From contig OY969553.1 of the NCBI GenBank assembly GCA_963700925.1, positions 62,001 through 126,000 on the forward strand: 64,000 nucleotides of DNA, in the 5' to 3' direction. This document shows positions 34,189 to 42,641 of this stretch, one piece after another. A program made the translations under genes and the position numbers. Positions within the stretch are counted from its first letter, which is position 1; each line of letters begins with the position of its first letter. Below the pieces are notes generated by a model that was not told the origin of the DNA, made no database searches, and saw nothing but the letters and a program-made list of their open reading frames with translations. This stretch comes from CAWJMD01 sp963700925. Lineage in GTDB: Bacteria; Actinomycetota; Actinomycetes; Actinomycetales; CAWJMD01.

Positions 34189-34929
34189 TCAGTCGCCGCG
34201 GGGGTCCTCGAGTCCGCTCGCGATGGCGAAGCGCACCAGCTCGACGCGGTTGTGCAGCTGCAGCTTGCCGAGGATGTTCTGCACGTGGTTCTGCACCGTG
34301 CGGTGCGAGATCACGAGGCGACTCGCGATCTCCTTGTACGACAGCCCCTTCGCAACCAGCCGCAGGATCTCCGTCTCGCGCTCCGTCAGCGTTCCTCCGG
34401 GCGGGCCGAGCGCGGTCTCGGTCGGCGGCTGGTTCGACATCCGGCGGAACTCCCCCAGCACCAGTCCGGCGAGGCCGGGGGTGAACACGGCGTCGCCGTT
34501 CGCCGTCCGGGCGACCGCGTCGAGCAGCTCGTCGCGTGAGGCCGACTTCACCAGGTAGCCGGTGGCACCTGCCTTGACCGCTTCGAGGACGTCGGCGTGC
34601 TCGCCGCTGGCAGACAGCACGAGCACCCTGACGCGAGGGTCGGCGGCGACGATCTGCCGGGTGGCCTCCACCCCGTCCACGCCGGGCATCTGGAGGTCGG
34701 TGAGCACCACCTGGGGCTGGGTCGCAGCCGCCCGACGGATGGCCTCGGCACCACTCGCCGCGGTGGCGACCACCTGGTACCCGGCGTCCTCCAGGTCACG
34801 AGCCACGGCCTCGCGCCACATCGGGTGGTCGTCGGCGACCAGCACGCGGACCGGCCCCTCCTGCTGCGACGGCGGCGGCTCGGCACCGTCGGGGGTCAGG
34901 GCCTCGGAGGTCGTGTCGTCCTCGGTCAC
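34189..34929 (-). CDS. NarL/LuxR-family response regulator
   Basis: 246 residues from GTG 34929. Receiver domain VRVLVADDHPMWREAVARDL with the phospho-acceptor Asp in VVLTDLQMPGVDG and Lys in TGYLVKSAS; LuxR HTH TLTERETEILRLVAKGLSYKEIASRL...HRTVQNHVQNILGKL. It closely follows the MacR/actinobacterial NarL layout. It lies 10 bp after the kinase gene, forming a two-component pair. Confidence 0.93.
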   Translation of the reverse strand: MTEDDTTSEALTPDGAEPPPSQQEGPVRVLVADDHPMWREAVARDLEDAGYQVVATAASGAEAIRRAAATQPQVVLTDLQMPGVDGVEATRQIVAADPRVRVLVLSASGEHADVLEAVKAGATGYLVKSASRDELLDAVARTANGDAVFTPGLAGLVLGEFRRMSNQPPTETALGPPGGTLTERETEILRLVAKGLSYKEIASRLVISHRTVQNHVQNILGKLQLHNRVELVRFAIASGLEDPRGD

Positions 34930-34939
34930 GCGACTCAGC

Positions 34940-36163
34940 CTATGGTGCCCGGCGCCCCGAGACCGATGAGCTCGGACGGGGGACGCGCATCTCGACCTCG
35001 GTGCCCTGCCCTGGTGCCGAGACCACCTCGACCGTCCCGCCGTGGTCCTCGATGCGTCCGCGAATGGACCGCGGGACGCCCATCCGTCCGTCGGCCGCAG
35101 CGGCCCCCAGCCGGCCGGGAGCGATACCGACCCCGTCATCGCGGACGCTGACCAGGACCTCGGTGTCCTCATCCTCGACCAGAACCCACGCCCTCGCCCC
35201 GTCGCCGGCGTGAGCCGCCACGTTGTCGAGGGCGGCCCCGACGGCCGCACCAACGTCCCGCGCCGTCTCGGTGGCGAGGAGGACGGGTCCTGCCGGCCCC
35301 GAGAGCTGGACCCGCGGACCGGTGCGTCCACGCAGCAGCGTCAGCAGGTCGACCTGCGCCGGAGGGTCACCCTGGCCGAGCGAGCCCTCGGCGCGCTCGT
35401 CGGACCGAGCGCCCGCCCCCGAGACCAGCCCACGCAGAAGTGCCTCCTGCTCGCCCGCCAGGTGCCCGAGATCCGCTGTCTCACCACCGATCTCGGCACC
35501 CCGTCGCTGCACGAACGCCAGCACCTGCAGCACAGAGTCGTGGATGTCGCGTGCCAGCCGCTCGCGCTCCCGCGCCGCTGCGGCCGTCTCGAGCGCCCGG
35601 GCCAGGTCGCGGCGACTGCCCTCGTACAGGGTGCAGGCGTAGCCCACGACGGCGCCGGCGAGGAGGAGCAGCACGATGTTGTGCAAAGTCATCCGGGTGA
35701 TCGGCGAGATGACGACGAGGTCTGCGGCACCGACAGCGAGAGCAGCCACCACGCCGCCGATGGCTCCGCGCCACACAGCCCACGCCAGCACCGACGCGGC
35801 GGGCCACGTCAGGGGCAGCGTGTTCGTCACCGCGATCTGCGCCCGGTCGTCGACCAGCACCGACGCCAGCACCGCGCAGCAGGCCACCGCGAGGTCGCTC
35901 ACCACCAGCCATCCGGGGCGGCGCGGGAAGAACCAGATGAAGGCGGTCCAGGCCGCCATCAGCGCCAGCACCAACCATCCCCACCCCGGGTGGCCCACGT
36001 CAGCCGGCCGGACCAGGAACGCGGCGGCGGCATAGACCACGGACACGGCCCGGAAGACGTCGACCGCCCGCCACACCGCCCCGGCGAAGCCGAGATCGGT
36101 CGGCACCAGCCGCAGGTCTCGAACCCGCTCGCGAGGAGTACGCGTGCGGTCAGTCGGCCGCAC
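34940..36163 (-). CDS. MacS-type membrane histidine kinase
   Basis: Start uncertain: GTG 36163 (407 residues, overlapping the acyltransferase end by 14 bp) is reported; GTG 36106 is an alternative. About five helices in the N-terminal half (GWGWLVLALMAAWTAFIWFF, AVGAADLVVISP and others) are followed by the HisKA_3 box ARDIHDSVLQVLAFVQRRG. The ATP-binding region has an N-box ALDNVAAHAG, DDGVGI, and a terminal GTEVEMRVPRP. It probably senses a membrane-proximal signal and phosphorylates the adjacent regulator. Confidence 0.88.
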   Translation of the reverse strand: MRPTDRTRTPRERVRDLRLVPTDLGFAGAVWRAVDVFRAVSVVYAAAAFLVRPADVGHPGWGWLVLALMAAWTAFIWFFPRRPGWLVVSDLAVACCAVLASVLVDDRAQIAVTNTLPLTWPAASVLAWAVWRGAIGGVVAALAVGAADLVVISPITRMTLHNIVLLLLAGAVVGYACTLYEGSRRDLARALETAAAARERERLARDIHDSVLQVLAFVQRRGAEIGGETADLGHLAGEQEALLRGLVSGAGARSDERAEGSLGQGDPPAQVDLLTLLRGRTGPRVQLSGPAGPVLLATETARDVGAAVGAALDNVAAHAGDGARAWVLVEDEDTEVLVSVRDDGVGIAPGRLGAAAADGRMGVPRSIRGRIEDHGGTVEVVSAPGQGTEVEMRVPRPSSSVSGRRAP

Positions 36164-37235
36164 GGGCGTCGGGATGTGAGCCGTGTTGCGCGCGCAGGTC
36201 GACCGGTGCGGGCGTCGCGGCGCCTCCGCCGGCGCCCGCGGGCGGCCCACCGGCAGCAGGCGTCGAGGGCACTCCCGACGCCCCGTCGAGGTCGACCGTC
36301 AGGCCCTCGGTGTCATCGGGGTCCACGGTCTCGTCCGCCGTAGCGTCTTGCTCCCCGGGCTCCCCGGTCTCCTCGGTGTCGGCGGGGGCCGCCTCGTCGT
36401 CGGCAGGACCGGAGTCAGCCTTCGCGCCTGGCACCTTCGCGACGACCTCTTCCTTGGCGGCCTCGACCTTCGCCCGGGCCTCGGCGGCGCGAGCCGCGGC
36501 AGCCGACGCGGCCGACTGCGCACGCGTGCGCGCCTGGGCGATCCGGTCCCTGACCGCCTCGGCCAGCTGTTCCTTCATGGTCGCTGCGTACACGTCCACG
36601 TACTGCTGGCCCGACAGGCGCATCAGCTCGTACATGATCTCGTCGGTGATGGACCGCAGCACGAGCCGGTCCGACTCCATGCCCTCGTACCGGGAGAAGT
36701 CGAGCGGTGGCCCGACGATGACGCCGACGCGCCGGATCGACGGCACCTTGCGTCCGATCGGCTGGACCTTGTCGGTCCCCTTCATCACGACGGGCAGTAC
36801 CGGCACCTTGCCCTCGAGGGCCATTCGGGCCACGCCGGTCTTGCCGCGGTACAGGCGACCATCGGGGCTGCGGGTGCCCTCGGGGTAGATCCCGAGCAGG
36901 TTGCCGGCGCCCAGCACCTTCAGGCCGGTGCGCAGGGCGGCTTCGCTGGCCTCGCCGCCGGAGCGGTCGACCGGCACCTGCCCGACGCCACGGAAGAAGC
37001 CGGCGGTCAGGCGGCCCTTGATCCCACGTCCGGTGAAGTAGTCGGCCTTGGCCAGGAACGTGATGCGCCGCGGCACGACCAGCGGGAGGAAGAACGAGTC
37101 GGAGAACGACAGGTGGTTGCTGACGAGGATCGCGGGACCCGAGTCGGGCACGTTCTCGATGCCGCGGACCCAGGGACGGAAAAGCGCACGAAGCAGGGGC
37201 CCCAGCACGATCGTCTTGAGCACCCAATAGAACAC
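36150..37235 (-). CDS. PlsC-like acyltransferase with long disordered tail
   Basis: 361 residues. Acyltransferase motifs: NHLSFSD with H41-x4-D46 catalytic pair, GQVPVDRSG, and YPEGTRSPDGRLYRGKTG. The enzyme would acylate lysophosphatidate or a related acceptor at the membrane. After ~residue 240 comes a 120-residue tail: an Ala/Lys/Glu helix, then an acidic and Gly/Pro/Ala-rich segment absent from short family members. It corresponds in position to Rv2182c of M. tuberculosis, here separated from its usual neighbours by about 6 kb. Confidence 0.87.
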   Translation of the reverse strand: MFYWVLKTIVLGPLLRALFRPWVRGIENVPDSGPAILVSNHLSFSDSFFLPLVVPRRITFLAKADYFTGRGIKGRLTAGFFRGVGQVPVDRSGGEASEAALRTGLKVLGAGNLLGIYPEGTRSPDGRLYRGKTGVARMALEGKVPVLPVVMKGTDKVQPIGRKVPSIRRVGVIVGPPLDFSRYEGMESDRLVLRSITDEIMYELMRLSGQQYVDVYAATMKEQLAEAVRDRIAQARTRAQSAASAAAARAAEARAKVEAAKEEVVAKVPGAKADSGPADDEAAPADTEETGEPGEQDATADETVDPDDTEGLTVDLDGASGVPSTPAAGGPPAGAGGGAATPAPVDLRAQHGSHPDARAAD

Positions 37236-37415
37236 GAACGCACTCTACGGACTCCGCTGGTCGCGCGCTGCCCCCTTGGTGCCACGGGCGCCGCTCACCC
37301 ACCTGGCGCACCCGCCGGCGCCTCCCCGCTCCCGTCTGGGTACTCATGTCTCAGGCGTGCCACCACCTTGGCCGATCCCTCGACCCGTGCGCTCGACCCG
37401 TGCCACGATGAGGCC

Positions 37416-38186
37416 GTGCCAGTCATGCCCGGAGCGGAGCCGTTCAGCCACGACGGCAAGGACGTCGCCGTCCTTCTGTGCCATGGGTTCACGGGCACGC
37501 CACAGAGCCTGCGGGGCTGGGCCGAACGGCTGGCGGCCGAGGGTTTCAGTGTCCGCGTGCCGAGGCTGCCGGGGCACGGCACCACTTGGCCCGAGCTGAA
37601 CCGGACGCGCTGGCCCGACTGGTACGCGGCGGTCGAGACCGAGCTGCTCGCGCTCGCCCCGTCCCACGAGACGGTGATCGTCGGCGGTCTGTCGATGGGC
37701 GGTGCTCTGGCACTTCGCCTGGCCCAGCAGCACCCCGACCTGGTGGACGGGCTGATGCTGGTCAACCCGGCCGTCAAGCTGACGGACCCCCGGCTGCGCG
37801 CGGTGCCGATCCTTCGCCACTTCGTGCCGTCTGCAGCCGGCATCGCCAGCGACATCCGCAAGGCCGGGTCCAAGGAGCTGGCCTACGACCGGAACCCGTT
37901 GCAGGCCCTGCACTCCTCGATCCAGATGTACGCGGAGATCGAGAAGGCCCTTCCGCAGGTCAGCACCCCGCTCCTGATGATGCGCTCCGCTGTCGACCAC
38001 GTCGTGCCCGTGTCGAGCCCGACCCGGGTGCTGGATCGCGTGTCCAGCGCCGACGTCACGGACGTGGTGCTGCACGACAGCTACCACGTCGCGACCCTCG
38101 ACGAGGACGCCGAGCTGATCTACGCCCAGAGCGTCGCGTTCGTGCAGCGCATCGCCGCACGCGACTCCGGCGAGGTGCTCTCGTGA
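37416..38186 (+). CDS. Alpha/beta hydrolase, carboxylesterase/monoacylglycerol-lipase type
   Basis: 256 residues from GTG 37416 (ATG 37425 alternative). Oxyanion HGFTGTPQSLRGWAE, nucleophile elbow GGLSMGG, catalytic Asp in MRSAVDHVVP and His in LHDSYHVATLDEDAELI. Length and motifs match the Est30/monoglyceride-lipase family. Divergent from the acyltransferase, which might imply a glycerolipid connection. Its stop overlaps the next start (GTGA). Confidence 0.88.
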   Translation: MPVMPGAEPFSHDGKDVAVLLCHGFTGTPQSLRGWAERLAAEGFSVRVPRLPGHGTTWPELNRTRWPDWYAAVETELLALAPSHETVIVGGLSMGGALALRLAQQHPDLVDGLMLVNPAVKLTDPRLRAVPILRHFVPSAAGIASDIRKAGSKELAYDRNPLQALHSSIQMYAEIEKALPQVSTPLLMMRSAVDHVVPVSSPTRVLDRVSSADVTDVVLHDSYHVATLDEDAELIYAQSVAFVQRIAARDSGEVLS

Positions 38187-38950
38187 CCAGGCCCCCCGAC
38201 GACGTGCCGGAGCCCGGCGTCGACGTCGAGGCCGAGTGGGCCCAGATCGTGGCGCACTGGTCGGACGAGGCCGCCGGGCATGCGCTGCCTGCCAACCCCA
38301 TTCGCGTCTCGGACGAGGACTCCGAACAGCTGCTCGACATCGCGGACGTCAGCGACCCGGCGCGGATCAGCCGCCCGGCCGACGCCACCGACGGTCTCAA
38401 CGCCGCCCCATCTGCCCCGCGCGAGCAGGCCCTCGGCGACGACACCACCGGCGCGCGGACCGGCAGCGAGCCGTTCGAGTACCTGGACTACCTGGACCAC
38501 CCGGACGACCCGCCGCGCACGTCGAGGCACCGGCTGACCCCGGAAGAAGTGGCCGAGCTGGCCGACGAGAGCTGGGGCGCAGACGCTGACCGGTCCACCG
38601 ACGACCGGCGCTCGACCGACGACTGGCGCCGCTCGCCGAGCTCACCGGCGACGTCGCACGTGGGCGGCGAGGAGGCGCGCAGCGGCAGCAGCGCGTCGCT
38701 CGAGGACGACGTCGAGGGTTTCGTTCCGCCCGACCCTCCGCCGCTGCCGCGCGGTGACATCGTCAGCCGCCTCGCGTGGATCGGCGCGCTCGGCGCGCCC
38801 CTGTTCCTGCTCGTGGCTGCGCTGTTCTGGCGTACCGCGCCGTCGATGCTCGTCGGTGCCGCGGTCGCCGCCTTCGTCGCCGGGTTTGTCACGCTGGTCG
38901 TGCGGATGCCTGACCGCTCCGACGACAAGGACGACGGCGCGGTCGTCTAA
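38183..38950 (+). CDS. Acidic protein with two C-terminal membrane helices
   Basis: 255 residues from GTG 38183. The first ~190 residues are hydrophilic, acidic and low in complexity (DRSTDDRRSTDDWRR, PFEYLDYLDHPDDP). Two C-terminal helices follow (IGALGAPLFLLVAALFWRT and MLVGAAVAAFVAGFVTLVVRM) and the protein ends in charged residues. It is translationally coupled to the esterase gene. Similar proteins of unknown function occur in actinobacteria; no enzymatic motif is visible. Confidence 0.75.
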   Translation: MTRPPDDVPEPGVDVEAEWAQIVAHWSDEAAGHALPANPIRVSDEDSEQLLDIADVSDPARISRPADATDGLNAAPSAPREQALGDDTTGARTGSEPFEYLDYLDHPDDPPRTSRHRLTPEEVAELADESWGADADRSTDDRRSTDDWRRSPSSPATSHVGGEEARSGSSASLEDDVEGFVPPDPPPLPRGDIVSRLAWIGALGAPLFLLVAALFWRTAPSMLVGAAVAAFVAGFVTLVVRMPDRSDDKDDGAVV

Positions 38951-38960
38951 CCTCCGCTGC

Positions 38961-40202
38961 ATGACCTCCTCCGAGACCGTCGAGATCCGCGGCCACATCC
39001 TCGACTCCGGAGTTCTCAGCCGGTGCGCGACCGACGTCAGGTCACTGGGCGGCGACTACGTGATCGAGCGCCTCGACGTCGGCAAGGACTCCACCGACGA
39101 GTCCTACGCGCGCATCCGGGTGCAGGCGGACGACGACACCTCACTCGCGTCGATCCTGATGCGGCTCAACAGCTATGGCGTGAACCTCACCGAGCCCGGC
39201 GAGGCTGTGGTGCGGGAGGCCGACGCCGACGGGGTCTTCCCGTCCGACTTCTACTCGTCGACCAACCTCGAGACCCAGGTGCGGTTCGGCACACGATGGG
39301 TCGACGTGAGCCAGCCCGAGATGGACTGCGGCCTGCTGGTCACCGGCGAGGGTGACGACGTGGCGGTTCGCACGCTGCCGGTCAGCGACGTCAAGGTGGG
39401 TGACCACATCGTCTGCGGCCCGACCGGGGTACGGGTCTCGCGGACCATCTCCGCACCGACGAAGGACGAGGTCTTCGAGTTCATGAACTCGGAGGTGTCG
39501 TCGGAGAAGCCGCAGGCGCTCCTGGTACGCCAGATCGCGCAGGAGATCCGCGACACCAAGGACGCCGGCAAGCGGGTCCTGTGGGTCGCGGGCCCCGCGG
39601 TCGTGCACACGGGCGCTGCTCCGGCGATGGTCGCGCTGGTCGAGGCGGGCTACGTCGACGTGCTCTTCGGTGGCAACGCGATCGCGACCCACGACATCGA
39701 GTCGTCGATCTACGGCACCTCGCTGGGGGTCGACCTCTCACGCGGTCAGGGTGTCGAGCACGGACACGAGCACCACATCCGAGCCATCAACGAGGTGCGC
39801 CGCGCCGGCTCGATCGCGGCGGCCGTCGAGAACGGCGTGATCTCGTCCGGCGTCATGCACGCTCTGGTGAGGAACGGCAAGGACTTCGTGCTGGTCGGCT
39901 CGGTGCGTGACGACGGCCCGCTCCCCGACGTCGTGACCGACGTGATCGAGGGTCAGCGCGCGATGCGCGCCCAGCTGTACGACGTGGGCTTCGCGATCAT
40001 GGTCGCGACGATGCTGCACTCGGTCGCGACCGGCAACATCCTGCCCGCGTCGGTGCCCCTCGTCTGCGTCGACATCAACCAGGCGACCGTCACCAAGCTG
40101 GCAGACCGCGGCTCGTCGCAGGCGCGAGGCATCGTCACGGACATCGGCCTGTTCCTCGAGCAGCTGGCCGACGAGCTGGTGCCCGACCGGCCACGGCCGT
40201 GA
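38961..40202 (+). CDS. TIGR00300 / LOR-SDH-domain protein, archaeal-type ornithine cyclodeaminase-like
   Basis: 413 residues. The N-terminal ~100 residues are the LOR/SDH conserved region (VEIRGHILDSGVLSRCATDVRSLGG); the C-terminal Rossmann-like part includes RVLWVAGPAVVHTGAAPAMV, VLFGGNAIATHDIESSIYGTSLG and GHEHHIRAINEVRRAGSI. The same domain forms the C-terminal half of cyanobacterial ArgZ/AgrE and the methanogen NAD-dependent ornithine cyclodeaminase (ornithine to proline plus ammonia). No arginine-dihydrolase half is attached. Ornithine cyclodeaminase activity is inferred from family. Confidence 0.75.
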   Translation: MTSSETVEIRGHILDSGVLSRCATDVRSLGGDYVIERLDVGKDSTDESYARIRVQADDDTSLASILMRLNSYGVNLTEPGEAVVREADADGVFPSDFYSSTNLETQVRFGTRWVDVSQPEMDCGLLVTGEGDDVAVRTLPVSDVKVGDHIVCGPTGVRVSRTISAPTKDEVFEFMNSEVSSEKPQALLVRQIAQEIRDTKDAGKRVLWVAGPAVVHTGAAPAMVALVEAGYVDVLFGGNAIATHDIESSIYGTSLGVDLSRGQGVEHGHEHHIRAINEVRRAGSIAAAVENGVISSGVMHALVRNGKDFVLVGSVRDDGPLPDVVTDVIEGQRAMRAQLYDVGFAIMVATMLHSVATGNILPASVPLVCVDINQATVTKLADRGSSQARGIVTDIGLFLEQLADELVPDRPRP

Positions 40203-40561
40203 CGTCACGCTGGGTCGCCGGCCTGCTGGCGGCGGGCGACGACCCGGACCCCCGTTTCACCCTGGCGAACGAGCGGACCTTCCTCGCGTGGATCCGCACG
40301 TCGCTGGCGCTGCTGGCCGGCGGGATCGCTCTCGAGGCGTTCGTCGAGGACCTTCCCGACGGCTTGAGACGGACGATGGCCGGCCTGCTCATCGTGCTGG
40401 GCGCCGGGCTCGCGGTTGGCGCATTCTTACGCTGGCTGCAGACCGAGCGGGCGCTGCGTCGGCGCAGCTCGCTGCCACCGCCGGCCCTTGCTCCGTGGCT
40501 GGCAGCGGGAATCGCCGTGACGGCACTGGTCCTGCTCGCCAGCGTGGCGCTCGGCGGCTGA
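40199..40561 (+). CDS. DUF202 (YidH-like) membrane protein
   Basis: 120 residues from GTG 40199, overlapping the TIGR00300 stop. The conserved N-terminal motif FTLANERTFLAWIRTSLALLAGGIALE is diagnostic for DUF202, and three helices are predicted. The stop is followed 7 bp later by a second DUF202 gene. Function of the family is unknown. Confidence 0.85.
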   Translation: MTSRWVAGLLAAGDDPDPRFTLANERTFLAWIRTSLALLAGGIALEAFVEDLPDGLRRTMAGLLIVLGAGLAVGAFLRWLQTERALRRRSSLPPPALAPWLAAGIAVTALVLLASVALGG

Positions 40562-40568
40562 GCGCCCG

Positions 40569-40901
40569 ATGTCACGGTCCCGCTCGCCGTGGGATCCCGG
40601 GCTGCAGACCCAGCGGACCGCGCTGGCCTGGATGCGTACAGGTCTCGGCCTCGCCGGGGTGTGCCTCTTGCTGACCCGACTGACACCCGCCAGCGGGATC
40701 GTCGCGCTCGTGGCCGGTCTCGGCGGCGCAGCCGCCGCGGCCATGCTCGTCTCGGTGCAGTCGTCGCGGCACCGCCGTCGGGAGGACCGGCTGCACGCGG
40801 GTCACCTGGTCCCTTCCGCACGTGCCTGCCTTGCGCTCACCGCAGGGGTCGTCTTGCTGGCGGCCCTCGCCCTCGCGCTTCTGCTGCGTGGGACAGCCTG
40901 A
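40569..40901 (+). CDS. Second DUF202-family membrane protein
   Basis: 110 residues. The motif here is LQTQRTALAWMRTGLGLAGVCLLLTRL, the DUF202 variant found in the shorter partner of such pairs; three helices. The tandem YidH/YidG-like arrangement suggests a heteromeric complex. Convergent with the EEP gene. Confidence 0.82.
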   Translation: MSRSRSPWDPGLQTQRTALAWMRTGLGLAGVCLLLTRLTPASGIVALVAGLGGAAAAAMLVSVQSSRHRRREDRLHAGHLVPSARACLALTAGVVLLAALALALLLRGTA

Positions 40902-40922
40902 GCGCCCCCGACACCCCGTCCT

Positions 40923-41639
40923 TCAGCGCGGTGGGAGGACGATCTCGGCCATCACCGGGCGATGGTCGCTCGCGGCGAGGACGTCGGCGTCACTGACCCC
41001 GTCCGGGAAGCCGTAGGAGACGACCTCGAGAGACGGGTCGACCAGGACAGCGTCGATGCGGTGGCGCGGACGGGTGGCTGAGAACGTCACGCCGGATCCC
41101 TCGCCACGGTCGGCAGCGCGCGGGGCCAGCGCCCGCCACGACGGCCCGCCCGGTGGCTCGTTGAGGTCGCCGGCAACCACCGCGGGCGCGTCGGGTGCCA
41201 GGCTCCGCAGCACGCTCGCGACGTGGGCCGCCCTCTCTGTGGCGTCGAGACCGAGATGGACGCAGGTGACCGAGACCCGTTGCGTACCAGGCAACGAGAC
41301 CATCGTGCGCACGGCGCCACGCGGCCTCGTCCGCCAGCCTGAAACCGGCAGGCGCACCGCCTGGGCGTCGTCGGTGCGGGTGCGGAGGCTGACCAGGAGA
41401 GCCGTGCCCGCTGACGCACGCCCTCCGGCGACGAAGTACATGCCCACCTCTCGCGAGAGCCTGAGCAGGCGCTGCCGCGAGCCGGGCCACCGCGAGACCT
41501 CCTGCAGGCAGGCCACGTCGGCGCGGGCCGCGCGCAGCACCCTGCTCACCGCGAACGGGTCGCCGAGCAGGTCGCGCACGTTCCACGTCATCACCCGGAG
41601 CGTGCGGGTACCCCGCGGGTCGGACGGAGCCGACGCCAA
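40923..41639 (-). CDS. Endonuclease/exonuclease/phosphatase-family protein
   Basis: 238 residues. EEP motifs: MTWNVRDLLGD, LQEVSR (metal-binding Glu), VVAGDLNEPPGG, and the terminal ASDHRPVMAEI catalytic His. All active-site residues appear intact. No signal peptide is apparent. The family covers phosphodiesterases acting on nucleic acids, phosphoinositides or sphingomyelin; the substrate cannot be predicted. Three bases separate it from the ROK gene upstream. Confidence 0.85.
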   Translation of the reverse strand: MASAPSDPRGTRTLRVMTWNVRDLLGDPFAVSRVLRAARADVACLQEVSRWPGSRQRLLRLSREVGMYFVAGGRASAGTALLVSLRTRTDDAQAVRLPVSGWRTRPRGAVRTMVSLPGTQRVSVTCVHLGLDATERAAHVASVLRSLAPDAPAVVAGDLNEPPGGPSWRALAPRAADRGEGSGVTFSATRPRHRIDAVLVDPSLEVVSYGFPDGVSDADVLAASDHRPVMAEIVLPPR

Positions 41640-41642
41640 CCG

Positions 41643-42641
41643 TCAGCCGCTCTCGGACAGGGCTGCCTGGCGCGCCAGGTCTGCCATCCCGACCATCCCG
41701 GCCAGGGGCCCCAACTCGGCTGCTCTGATTCGGGCCTTGGGACGGAAACCCCGCCCGGTCAGCTGCCGGGCGAATGCCTGACGGGCCGGCTCGAGCAGCA
41801 GGTCACCGGCCTCGCACACGCCCCCGCCGACGACGAGGGTGCCGGGGTCAAGGGCTGCGGCCAGGTTGGCCAGCCCGACACCGAGCCACGCGCCCACCTC
41901 GGCCAGCAGCTCGACGGCCGCAGGGTCGCCGTCGCGCGCCGCGTCGGTGACCAGGCTGCCGACGATCGCGGCGGGGTCGCCCCCGGCCCTCTCCAGGATC
42001 CCGGCCACGCTCGGGGACCCGGCAGCAGCGAGCTCGCGCGCCTCGCGTCCGAGCGCGTTGCCCGACGCGTACTGCTCCCAGCAGCCGCGGTTGCCGCACT
42101 CGCAGCGCAGACCGCCCGGCACGAGCACCATGTGGCCGAACTCCCCTGCGATGCCGTAGCGGCCGCGCTCCAGGCGTCCGTGGAGAACGAGGCCACCACC
42201 GATACCGGTGCCGAGGGTGACGCACACCAGGTGGGTCTCGCCACGGCCGGCACCGAAGCGCCACTCCGCCCAGGCGGCGCCGTTGGCGTCGTTGTCGACG
42301 AGCACCTTGCGGCCGATGCGCTCGGAAAGGCCCTGCCGCAAGGGTTCTCGTCGCCAGGCGAGATGCGGGGAGAACAGCACGGTGCCGCCGTCGGCGGAGA
42401 CGAAGCCTGCCGCCCCGACCCCGACCGGCGCATCGGGAGCCGCGTGGGCGAGCTCGTCGACGACGGCCGCGATGGTGACCTCCACAGCGAGCACGTCACG
42501 ACCGGGCGTCGACCGTCTCGCGGTCGCGAGCACCTGGCCGTTGGCGTCGACGAGCCCTGCCACCACCTTGGTGCCGCCGATGTCGACGCCGACGGCCAGC
42601 GGAAGCTCGGGGCTCGTGAGCTCAGACAACCGACACGTCAC
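41643..42641 (-). CDS. ROK-family sugar kinase (downstream copy)
   Basis: 332 residues from GTG 42641; TTG 42629 is an alternative, and neither has a good SD, so coupling to the upstream ROK gene (20-bp overlap) is likely. ATP motif VGVDIGGTKVVAGLVD, catalytic DNDANGAAWAEW, and zinc motif GLRCECGNRGCWEQYASG. Predicted ATP- or polyphosphate-dependent hexokinase. Probable tandem duplicate of 42622-43596. Confidence 0.87.
   Translation of the reverse strand: MTCRLSELTSPELPLAVGVDIGGTKVVAGLVDANGQVLATARRSTPGRDVLAVEVTIAAVVDELAHAAPDAPVGVGAAGFVSADGGTVLFSPHLAWRREPLRQGLSERIGRKVLVDNDANGAAWAEWRFGAGRGETHLVCVTLGTGIGGGLVLHGRLERGRYGIAGEFGHMVLVPGGLRCECGNRGCWEQYASGNALGREARELAAAGSPSVAGILERAGGDPAAIVGSLVTDAARDGDPAAVELLAEVGAWLGVGLANLAAALDPGTLVVGGGVCEAGDLLLEPARQAFARQLTGRGFRPKARIRAAELGPLAGMVGMADLARQAALSESG

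Noticed and set aside
36183..37415. Long upstream extension of the esterase frame
   Set aside because: It is antisense to the acyltransferase gene and lacks any family similarity; esterase homology begins at 37416.
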